From Massilia sp. UBA2604 (GTDB taxonomy: Bacteria; Pseudomonadota; Gammaproteobacteria; Burkholderiales; Burkholderiaceae_D): a DNA stretch of 18,945 nucleotides. The position numbers and the translations under genes were made by a program. Each line of letters opens with the position of its first letter. The first letter of the stretch is position 1. This document shows, in pieces, positions 9,331 to 15,403 of the stretch. The stretch is from NCBI GenBank assembly GCA_002339265.1, contig DDKG01000190.1, forward strand, positions 1 through 18,945, read 5' to 3'. Under the pieces are notes generated by a model. It worked only from the letters and a program-made list of their open reading frames with translations. It had not been told where the DNA came from and ran no database searches.

Positions 9331-10236
9331 TCAGCGCGCCGAGACCGCAATCCCCCCGACGATCATGCCGAACGCCAGCACATGATACAGGTGCGGCGCC
9401 TCGCCCAGGAACGCCGACGACAGCAGCGCAGTAAACAGCGGCGTCAGGTTGATGAAGAAGGCCCCGAGGCTGGGCCCGGCGCGCTGCACGCCCGCGCCCC
9501 AGCAGCGCATGGCGATGATGGCCGGCCCGATCGCCACATACAGCAGGGCGGCGACGACCGGCCAGCTCCACGCAATGTGCACGTCCTTCAGTGCCCATTC
9601 GCCGCCGGCCAGCGCACCCGACCACAGCACGCCAAAAGCCACCTGGGCGAGCAAAAAGGCGGCCCAGTCCGCGCGCAGCGCCAGCACGTCCTTTTGCTGC
9701 ATCAGCAGCCAGCTGTAGAAGGACCAGGCGATGGTCGCCAGGATCATGTACAGGTCGCCCGCCACCAGCCGCAGCGCCGCCAGCTCGGCCAGCGAGCCGC
9801 GGCACATCACGACCAGCACGCCGGCGATCGACAGCACGGCGCCGGCAATCTGCTTGCGCTTGACCGGAACGTTGAAGAACAGCCGCCCGACCAGCAGCAT
9901 CCACACCGGCACGCCGGAAGCGACCAGGGTCACGTTGATCGGGGATGAGCTTTGCAGCGCCAGGTATTGCAGTGAGTTGTACAGGCCGACGCCCAGCAGG
10001 CCGAGCATGCTGTAGCGCTTCCAATTAGTGAGCACGCCGCTGCCGGCGCGCAGGGCGGCGCGCCCCAGCGGCAGCAGGACGGCGAGCGCGATCGACCAGC
10101 GGATCAGGTTCAGGGTCATCGGCGGCACCGCATCGCGCACCAGCCGCCCGACGATGGCGTTGCCGGCCCACAGCACGGGCGGGACGGTCAGGAGCAGGGC
10201 GGTGGCCGGGGTCAGCCGGTAGCCTTGTGTCGACAT
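9331..10236 (-). CDS. EamA/DMT-family transporter
   Basis: This is a 301-residue integral membrane protein of the drug/metabolite transporter superfamily. It shows about ten hydrophobic segments in two halves, each resembling an EamA domain: residues about 10-125 (PPVLWAGNAIVGRLV at the start, LQYLALQSSSPINVTLVASGVPVWMLLVG near the end) and about 150-300 (LATIAWSFYSWLL opening, LTPLFTALLSSAFLGE near the end). Substrates of such carriers range from amino acids to nucleosides and sugars and cannot be read from sequence. The start lies 3 bp after the nadB stop, so it is almost certainly cotranscribed with nadB, and the sir2 gene follows after 68 bp. A role in moving an NAD-related metabolite is possible but unproven. 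Confidence 0.9.
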   Translation of the reverse strand: MSTQGYRLTPATALLLTVPPVLWAGNAIVGRLVRDAVPPMTLNLIRWSIALAVLLPLGRAALRAGSGVLTNWKRYSMLGLLGVGLYNSLQYLALQSSSPINVTLVASGVPVWMLLVGRLFFNVPVKRKQIAGAVLSIAGVLVVMCRGSLAELAALRLVAGDLYMILATIAWSFYSWLLMQQKDVLALRADWAAFLLAQVAFGVLWSGALAGGEWALKDVHIAWSWPVVAALLYVAIGPAIIAMRCWGAGVQRAGPSLGAFFINLTPLFTALLSSAFLGEAPHLYHVLAFGMIVGGIAVSAR

Positions 10237-10239
10237 CGC

Positions 10240-11868
10240 TCAGTGCCGCCGCGGCATCAAGACGCTCGGCAGCGCCTTCGGCAGGGTGTCCGGGAAGTCG
10301 CGCGAATAATGCAGGCCGCGGCTTTCATGGCGCGACAGCGCGCTCTTGACGATCAGGTCCGCCACCTCGACCAGGTTGCGCAGCTCAAGCAGGTCGGGCG
10401 TGATGCGGAAGTTACGGTAGTACTCGTCGATCTCTTCCTTGAGCAGCTTGATGCGGTGCTGTGCGCGTTCGAGGCGCTTGGTGGTGCGCACGATGCCGAC
10501 GTAGTTCCACATGAAGCGGCGCAGCTCGTCCCAGTTGTGGGCAATGACCACTTCTTCGTCGGCATTCGTCACGCGGCTTTCGTCCCATGGCGGCAGCTTC
10601 GGATGCTCGACCGGGCTGCTCCCCGCGATGTGCTCGGCGCAGGCGCGTCCCACCACCACGCATTCGAGCAGCGAATTGCTGGCCAGGCGGTTGGCGCCGT
10701 GCAGGCCGGTGCAGGCGGTCTCGCCCACTGCATACAGGCCGGGGATGTCGGTACGTCCGGCCAGGTCCGTCACGATGCCGCCACAGGTGAAGTGCACGGC
10801 CGGCACCACGGGAATCGGCTCGCGCGTGATGTCGATGCCCAGCTCCAGGCAGCGCGCGTAGATCGTCGGGAAGTGCTCCTTGAGGAACTCCGGGTCCTGG
10901 TGGCTGATATCCAGGTCCACATGGTCCAGGCCGCGCTTCTTCATCTCGAAGTCGATGGCGCGGGCGACCACGTCGCGCGGCGCCAGTTCGCCACGCTCGT
11001 CGTGGGCCGGCATGAAGCGTGTGCCCGCCAGGGCGCCGGCATCCTGCGGCAGCTTGAGTAGTCCGCCTTCGCCCCGGATCGCCTCAGTGATCAGGAAGGA
11101 TTTGGCGAAGGGGTGGTACAGGCAGGTCGGGTGGAACTGGATAAATTCCATGTTCGACACCCGGCAGCCGGCGCGCCAAGCCATGGCGATGCCGTCGCCG
11201 GTGGCGGTGTCGGGATTGGTGGTGTACAGGTAGACCTTGCCGGCGCCGCCGGTGGCCAGCACCGTGTGTTCGGCCTCGAAGGTCAATACCTTGCCGCTCT
11301 CGATGTCCTGCACATACAGACCATGGCAGCGCGGCTGGCCGACCAGCGACGGCGCGCCCGAATGGACGCCGTCGGGCCCCAGCTTGCTCGACGTAATGAC
11401 GTCGATCGCCACGTGGTGCTCGAACAGCGCGATGTTCGGATGCGCGCGCACCTTCTGCTCGAGGGTCACCTGCACCGCATGGCCGGTGGCGTCGGCGGCG
11501 TGGATGATGCGGCGCTGGCTGTGGCCGCCTTCGCGGGTCAGGTGGAAACCCAGTTCGGCCGTTTCGTCGCGGGTGAACGGCACACCCTGTTCGATCAGCC
11601 ATTCGATGGCGGCGCGGCCACTCTCGACGATGGCGCGGGTGGCGCCTTCGTCGCACAGGCCGCCACCGGCGACCAGGGTGTCGTCAATGTGCTGCTCATG
11701 ACTGTCGCCCGAATCGAGGACGGCGGCAATCCCGCCCTGGGCCCAGCTGCTGGCGCCATCGAGCAGTTCGCGCTTCGAAATGATGGCGACCTTGCGGGTC
11801 TGGGCCAGGTGCAGGGCAACGGACAGGCCGGCCAGGCCGCTGCCGACGATCGCGACGTCAAATTTCAT
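10240..11868 (-). CDS. nadB: L-aspartate oxidase NadB
   Basis: NadB is an FAD enzyme that oxidises L-aspartate to iminoaspartate, the first step of de novo NAD synthesis, feeding NadA. From ATG 11868 the protein has 542 residues and starts MKFDVAIVGSGLAGLS, with the dinucleotide-binding GSGLAG at 9-14. Further family blocks: SSWAQGGIAAV near 40, LTREGGHSQRRIIHAAD (110-126), FHPT (245-248), AIRGEGG (263-269), Arg298 in APRDVVARAI, HFTCGG with His359, and GLHGANRLASNSLLE with Arg394. These match the Glu, His and Arg residues used by E. coli NadB. The C-terminal helical domain is complete. The start is uncertain: GTG 11898 and ATG 11895 are in frame upstream, and none of the three has a good Shine-Dalgarno. 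It heads a minus-strand operon with eamA, sir2 and a hydrolase gene, divergent from the PNPOx-like gene. Confidence 0.95.
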   Translation of the reverse strand: MKFDVAIVGSGLAGLSVALHLAQTRKVAIISKRELLDGASSWAQGGIAAVLDSGDSHEQHIDDTLVAGGGLCDEGATRAIVESGRAAIEWLIEQGVPFTRDETAELGFHLTREGGHSQRRIIHAADATGHAVQVTLEQKVRAHPNIALFEHHVAIDVITSSKLGPDGVHSGAPSLVGQPRCHGLYVQDIESGKVLTFEAEHTVLATGGAGKVYLYTTNPDTATGDGIAMAWRAGCRVSNMEFIQFHPTCLYHPFAKSFLITEAIRGEGGLLKLPQDAGALAGTRFMPAHDERGELAPRDVVARAIDFEMKKRGLDHVDLDISHQDPEFLKEHFPTIYARCLELGIDITREPIPVVPAVHFTCGGIVTDLAGRTDIPGLYAVGETACTGLHGANRLASNSLLECVVVGRACAEHIAGSSPVEHPKLPPWDESRVTNADEEVVIAHNWDELRRFMWNYVGIVRTTKRLERAQHRIKLLKEEIDEYYRNFRITPDLLELRNLVEVADLIVKSALSRHESRGLHYSRDFPDTLPKALPSVLMPRRH

Positions 11869-11994
11869 GGCAAAGTCATATTTGTACAGAGGCATCACTA
11901 TAAGCCATTTGTGGTCGCCTTGTAATCATCCCATCAGGCTTGCCGAGGGCCGCCACTGTACGGCCGCGCACTGAAAGCCGGGGCCTGGCCGACT

Positions 11995-12016
11995 AGGATG
12001 AGGTTTTACTCATCCT
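11995..12016 (+). promoter_or_regulatory. 8-bp stem-loop just upstream of the PNPOx-like gene's ribosome binding site
   Basis: AGGATGAG (11995-12002) and CTCATCCT (12009-12016) are exact reverse complements around GTTTTA. The element ends 2 nt before the AAGGA ribosome binding site at 12019-12023 and lies in the 163-bp divergent nadB/PNPOx intergenic region. It could be an operator or a 5'-UTR hairpin. If it acted as a terminator facing nadB, the T-tract would be missing. Confidence 0.45.
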
Positions 12017-12031
12017 TCAAGGACACTCCCC

Positions 12032-12526
12032 ATGACCGCAGACCGCCGCCACGCAGCCGCGCTCGCCGACCGGATCGGCTCGATGCGCTTCGCCATGTTC
12101 ACCTTCCGCGACCAGTACGACCACCTGGTGAGCCAGCCGATGACCAAGCAGGACGTCGATGCCGACGGCGGCCTCTGGTTCTTCGTCAGCTCGGCCACCG
12201 AGCTGTGGGACAGCATCGCGCACCAGCCCGAAGTCAACGTCAGCTTCGCCGACAACGAAAACAGCACCTATGTGTCGATCAGCGGCCGCGCCGAGCGCGT
12301 GGTGGACCGGGCGCAAGTGGAGGCACGCTGGAATGCGGCGGTGCAGGCCTGGTTCCCGGCCGGGCCGGGCGACCAGCACGCGGTGCTGGTGCGCGTCGAT
12401 CCGCACGCCGCCGAATACTGGGACTCGAACGACAGCAAGATGGTGCGCCTGTTCGCCATGGCCAAGGCGGCCGTGACCGGCACCCAGCCGGACGTGGACG
12501 GCGAGCACGGCACTATCAAGCTGTAA
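12032..12526 (+). CDS. pyridoxamine 5'-phosphate oxidase-like protein (general stress protein 26 type)
   Basis: This 164-residue protein has the split beta-barrel layout of the flavin-binding PNPOx-like superfamily. It opens with a helix (RRHAAALADRIGSM), then MFTFRDQYDHLVSQPM, GLWFFVSSATELWDSIAHQPEVNVSFAD and YVSISGRAERVVDRAQVEARW, followed by the typical end segment VRVDPHAAEYWDS. This spacing fits the general stress protein 26 group (COG3871), which binds FMN or FAD; the physiological reaction is not established for this group. AAGGA lies 8 nt before the ATG, and a strong inverted repeat lies immediately upstream. The gene is divergent from nadB, and pnuC follows 61 bp downstream in the same direction, so it may share a transcript with the transporter. 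True PdxH is unlikely because the protein is shorter and lacks the PdxH C-terminal motif. Confidence 0.83.
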   Translation: MTADRRHAAALADRIGSMRFAMFTFRDQYDHLVSQPMTKQDVDADGGLWFFVSSATELWDSIAHQPEVNVSFADNENSTYVSISGRAERVVDRAQVEARWNAAVQAWFPAGPGDQHAVLVRVDPHAAEYWDSNDSKMVRLFAMAKAAVTGTQPDVDGEHGTIKL

Positions 12527-12560
12527 TTCTTGCAGTAGGGCACGGGTCTGGCTTACAGTA

Positions 12561-12582
12561 GCGCTCCCGCATCCTGGAGCGC
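12561..12582 (+). promoter_or_regulatory. hairpin that would sequester the pnuC Shine-Dalgarno
   Basis: GCGCTCC (12561-12567) pairs perfectly with GGAGCGC (12576-12582) around an 8-nt loop. The right arm contains GGAG, the only plausible ribosome binding site for the ATG at 12588. Folding would hide it, so the element may tune pnuC translation. It is too small to be one of the described NAD+ riboswitch classes. Confidence 0.5.
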
Positions 12583-12587
12583 ACACG

Positions 12588-13160
12588 ATGACCAGCCCGC
12601 TCGAACTGGCGGCCAACGCCTTCACGGCCGCCGCCATTTTCCTGGCTGGCCGCAACAACGTCCACACCTGGTGGACCGGCATCGTCGGCTGCACGCTGTT
12701 CGGCGTGCTGTTCGCCCAGAACCGGCTGTATGCCGACGTCGTGTTGCAGATGTTTTTCGTCGGCACCGGCGTGCTGGGCTGGTGGCGCTGGCTACACGGC
12801 AATCACGGAAAGCCGCTGCCGATCACCCACGCCGGCTGGCGCAGCCTGGCGTGGATGATCCCGGCCGGGATCGCCGCCACCGCCGCCTACGGCGCCTTAC
12901 TCCACTTCTATACGAATGCCTACGCGCCGTTCATCGATTCGGCAGTGCTGGTGTTCAGCGTCATCGCCCAGCTCCTGATGATGCAGCGGCGCATCGAGAA
13001 CTGGCCGGTCTGGCTGCTGGTCAACACCATTGCCGTGCCGCTGTATTTCAGCCGCGGGCTGCACCTGACCGCCTTCCTTTACCTGTGCTTCTGGGTCAAT
13101 GCGATCGTGTCCTGGGTCTGGTGGACCAGGCTGGCCAGGCGCGAGCTGGCGGTGGCCTGA
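12588..13160 (+). CDS. pnuC: PnuC-family nicotinamide riboside (or related vitamin) transporter
   Basis: PnuC proteins are SWEET-fold facilitators of the inner membrane that bring in nicotinamide riboside; close relatives carry thiamine or riboflavin. The 190-residue product has about seven hydrophobic segments and the family motifs WWTGIVGCTLFGVLFAQ (28-44), RLYADVVLQMFFVGTGVLGWWRW (46-68) and ENWPVWLLVN (137-146), with aromatic and amide residues that line the substrate site in PnuC. Context supports a pyridine-nucleotide substrate, since nadA, nadC, nadB and an NAD-using sirtuin are all within 8 kb; however, no nadR or ribosylnicotinamide kinase gene is visible. The ribosome binding site GGAG (12576-12579) lies inside a perfect stem-loop. 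It is convergent with the next gene, with only 1 bp between the stops. Confidence 0.9.
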   Translation: MTSPLELAANAFTAAAIFLAGRNNVHTWWTGIVGCTLFGVLFAQNRLYADVVLQMFFVGTGVLGWWRWLHGNHGKPLPITHAGWRSLAWMIPAGIAATAAYGALLHFYTNAYAPFIDSAVLVFSVIAQLLMMQRRIENWPVWLLVNTIAVPLYFSRGLHLTAFLYLCFWVNAIVSWVWWTRLARRELAVA

Positions 13161-13161
13161 A

Positions 13162-13545
13162 TCAGGGCTGAACCGGCGGCAAATCCTGCTCACTCTGGTT
13201 GCCACCCGTCTCGGGCGCGCCCAGGCCGGTCTCGCGCTGGCCCGCCTGGCTGGCGCGGGTATCCTGGGCGCCCGGGTTGGCATGGGTCATGGCCGCATCC
13301 ACCGATTCGGCGCGCGGCCCAGCCTCCGCGGTTTCAACATTGGTGGCCGCCGCGTCCTTCGTGCCGTCGGGTGCATTGACGTAAGGGCCTGACTGGTTGC
13401 GGGTCAGGCCCGGGCCGCCATTACCGCCGGTTTCGGTCTGGCTTTCATGGCTCGGGGTCGCGCCTTGCTGGCCACTGGTCTGGCCGCCGACGCCCACGGT
13501 CACGGTGTCGTTGTTGCCTGGATTGGATTGGGATGGGGTGTTCAT
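13162..13545 (-). CDS. Gly-rich disordered hydrophilic protein (hydrophilin-like), unknown function
   Basis: The start at ATG 13545 is supported by GAGGAG 7 nt upstream, although the open frame extends further. The 127-residue product has no Cys, Trp, Phe or Ile, only one Lys and one Tyr, and 20 Gly (about 16 percent), with the rest dominated by Ala, Gln, Asn, Thr, Ser, Pro and Glu. No hydrophobic segment or signal peptide is present, so it should be cytoplasmic and intrinsically disordered. Gly content plus strong hydrophilicity matches the definition of hydrophilins, proteins often induced by water stress; this is an inference from composition. I do not recognise a family. It is convergent with pnuC (1 bp apart) and divergent from the SOS-box recombinase gene, with which it shares a 205-bp intergenic region. 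Confidence 0.72.
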   Translation of the reverse strand: MNTPSQSNPGNNDTVTVGVGGQTSGQQGATPSHESQTETGGNGGPGLTRNQSGPYVNAPDGTKDAAATNVETAEAGPRAESVDAAMTHANPGAQDTRASQAGQRETGLGAPETGGNQSEQDLPPVQP

Positions 13546-13677
13546 GGGCGGTCTCCTCGAAATTGAACGTACGGCTGAAATTGCATTGTCGGGCAGACTC
13601 GGCTCACTCACCATCGGCCTGCAGGGCGGGCCGCTGTAGGACTCGACCGCCCGTCGGGCCGAAATTCGAGTGGCCTC

Positions 13678-13690
13678 AAGCATGATGCTT
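13678..13690. repeat. 13-bp perfect palindrome in the divergent intergenic region
   Basis: AAGCAT-G-ATGCTT is a perfect inverted repeat about 27 bp upstream of the LexA box, between the disordered-protein gene and the recombinase gene. It is a candidate operator; nothing identifies its protein. Confidence 0.35.
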
Positions 13691-13714
13691 CCGCAACCGC
13701 CGGGGCCGGTGCTA

Positions 13715-13735
13715 TACTGTATATCCATACAGTTA
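13715..13735 (+). promoter_or_regulatory. LexA (SOS) box upstream of the tyrosine recombinase
   Basis: The core CTGTATATCCATACAG fits CTGT-N8-ACAG, the LexA site of gamma- and betaproteobacteria, with TA-rich flanks (TA before, TTA after) close to the E. coli consensus of alternating TA. It ends 15 bp before the proposed recombinase ATG. The overlapping TATACT (13713-13718) could serve as the -10 element, so LexA binding would block transcription. Confidence 0.85.
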
Positions 13736-13750
13736 TTGCCATTTCGTCCT

Positions 13751-14914
13751 ATGCCCGCCTTCCTGCCGATCGATCTCGACCCACTGCCCACGGAACATCC
13801 CGACCGGGCGGCGGCGAGTCGTCCAGACACGGGCATCTTCTCCGGCGTGCACGACGAACCGGTCACCTCGGCGCGCAACGACGCCGAACTGGCGCGCGAA
13901 TACATCTCGCACGGTGAGCTGAGCCCCAAGTCGATCGCCAACCTGCAGAAGGAGCTGTACCGCTTCCTCACCTGGTGCCGCGAAGAAGCGAAAAAAACCT
14001 TCCAGCAGCTCAATGTCGCCGACCTGAACGCCTACAAGGAATTCATCCGCAACCCGCCGCCGGAATGGGTATGCACCACCAAGTGGCCGCGCAACGATGC
14101 GCGCTATCGGCCTTTCTCTGGGCCGCTGTCCGACACCAGCCGACGCCAGTCGATGATCGCCATCAAGGGCTTGCTGGCCTTCGCCGAGCACACGGGCTAC
14201 CTGCGCCGCAACCCGGCGCGCCTGGTGCGCAATGTGCGCGCACCGCATACGGGCCGCATCACGCGCTACCTGACGCCGGCCGCGCTGGCCTATGCGCTGG
14301 CGGCGGCCGAGGCGCGCGACGCCGATTCCGAAGCCGCGGCGCGCCAGCGCGCCCGCGACCGGTTCCTCTTGATTGCCTTCGCCCAGACCGGGGCCCGCCT
14401 GAACGAGATCGTCGGCGCCCGCATGGGCTCGATCTACAGTGAGGGCGACGGCCGCTGGTGGCTGGACGTGCTGGGCAAAGGTAACAAGCCGCGCCGGCTG
14501 CCGGTGCCGCCGGCCACGCTGGCCGCCTACCGCGACTACCGGCGCGCCTTCGGCCTGCTCGAGCAGACCAGCCGCGGCGACCACATGCCGCTGGTGCTGT
14601 CCAGCCGCACGCGCGACCACGTGCGCGTCACCGATGAGGCGGCCTCCGAAGCGCTGAAGGCGATCTTCCAGCTGGCCGCCAGCGAGGCGGCGGCGCGGGG
14701 CGACGGCGACAGCGCCGCCATACTGCGCCAGGCCTCGCCGCACTGGCTACGTCACAGCATGCTGACCAATCACGCCAATAGCGGGGTTCAGCTCAAGACC
14801 CTGCAGGACACGGCCGGTCACGCCAATATCGCCACCACCGCCGGCTACCTGCACAAGACCGACAAGGAACGCCACGACGAGATCCTGGGCTCGCACGGCA
14901 AGGGCATCCTGTAA
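13751..14914 (+). CDS. tyrosine-type site-specific recombinase/integrase, apparently SOS-regulated
   Basis: This family cuts and rejoins DNA at specific sites through a 3'-phosphotyrosine. The start is placed at ATG 13751, just after the SOS box; an in-frame ATG at 13670 would put the box inside the gene. The 387-residue product has an N-terminal core-binding helical domain (about 42-150, SPKSIANLQKELYRFLTWC to IKGLLAFAEHTGYLRRNPA) and a C-terminal catalytic domain with all active-site residues: Arg216 (QTGARLNEIVG), Lys246 (LGKGNKPRRLPV), His331 and Arg334 (PHWLRHSMLTNH), His357 (AGHANIATT) and nucleophile Tyr366 (GYLHKT). It is longer than XerC/XerD (about 300 residues), with an insertion near 108-130 and a loop at 310-325. 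No excisionase, phage genes or att-like direct repeats are seen nearby, so it is an orphan. No clear Shine-Dalgarno. Confidence 0.9.
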   Translation: MPAFLPIDLDPLPTEHPDRAAASRPDTGIFSGVHDEPVTSARNDAELAREYISHGELSPKSIANLQKELYRFLTWCREEAKKTFQQLNVADLNAYKEFIRNPPPEWVCTTKWPRNDARYRPFSGPLSDTSRRQSMIAIKGLLAFAEHTGYLRRNPARLVRNVRAPHTGRITRYLTPAALAYALAAAEARDADSEAAARQRARDRFLLIAFAQTGARLNEIVGARMGSIYSEGDGRWWLDVLGKGNKPRRLPVPPATLAAYRDYRRAFGLLEQTSRGDHMPLVLSSRTRDHVRVTDEAASEALKAIFQLAASEAAARGDGDSAAILRQASPHWLRHSMLTNHANSGVQLKTLQDTAGHANIATTAGYLHKTDKERHDEILGSHGKGIL

Positions 14915-14916
14915 GC

Positions 14917-15195
14917 TCAGACCGGGATCGACGAGGTCCCGCCATCGGAGCTGCCATAATTCTGCAACTCGTCGAGTGACAGACGGCGTTCGTTCAGCGC
15001 CGTCACGATCGAGCCCAGCTGTTCGTCGTCGGGCTGGATGTAGACGATGCGCTGCTCGAGCAGGTTGTCCCAGTAGGGCGTGTACGGCACGGCCGTTTCG
15101 GTCATTACCTTCGCCTTGAAGCTGCCATCCTGCAGCTCGCCGACCAGGGTGATGCGCGCGGTATCGGGGACGGTATTCTGGACCGTGATGTTCAT
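14917..15195 (-). CDS. 92-residue hypothetical protein
   Basis: I do not recognise this protein. The start at ATG 15195 is preceded by AAGGAAG, so the longer frame to 15258 is not needed. The sequence begins with a likely beta-rich part (MNITVQNTVPDTARITLVGELQ), has an aromatic centre (VPYTPYWDNLLEQRIVYIQP), then an acidic amphipathic helix (LNERRLSLDELQNYG) and a Ser/Gly tail. There is no signal peptide, membrane segment or Cys. It is convergent with the recombinase gene, with 2 bp between the stops, and has 208 bp upstream before the amidohydrolase gene. It may be a conserved small protein of this lineage. Confidence 0.65.
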   Translation of the reverse strand: MNITVQNTVPDTARITLVGELQDGSFKAKVMTETAVPYTPYWDNLLEQRIVYIQPDDEQLGSIVTALNERRLSLDELQNYGSSDGGTSSIPV

Positions 15196-15403
15196 GCTCT
15201 TCCTTTGAATGATCAGTTCGTGTGAGCTCATTGTCACGCAGCCAGGGATCCGGTGCAAACCGCGCGCCGCCTGCCGTGCGCACCCTCGGCATTCCCGGGA
15301 TGACGGTCGATGGAATCGAATGCCATCGTGAAAATTATCCGCTTTTCAACATTGGCGTCGGCGACCGATACTGGATACCGTCCAACCAACCGGGAATCAC
15401 GCA

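Noticed and set aside
8369..10024. A 551-codon minus-strand frame joining eamA-region DNA to the sirtuin, as if a fusion protein
   Set aside because: The upstream part is an out-of-frame reading of the EamA gene. A clear Shine-Dalgarno and ATG at 9262 mark the true sirtuin start.
12530..12559. TTGCAG-N18-TACAGT as a promoter for pnuC
   Set aside because: Both hexamers are poor matches, and the implied transcription start would fall inside the leader hairpin.
12561..12587. A NAD+ riboswitch before pnuC
   Set aside because: Only about 60 bp separate the genes and a single small hairpin is present. None of the conserved structure of the described NAD+ riboswitch classes is seen.
13162..15195. 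Prophage or genomic island centred on the recombinase
   Set aside because: There are no structural, replication or excision genes, no tRNA and no direct repeats at the edges. Neighbours are tightly packed ordinary genes.
15291..15306. ATTCCCGGGATGACG as a sixth copy of the REP-like repeat
   Set aside because: It shares only a short palindrome and one flank with the family, with no loop and no second arm. It may be chance.
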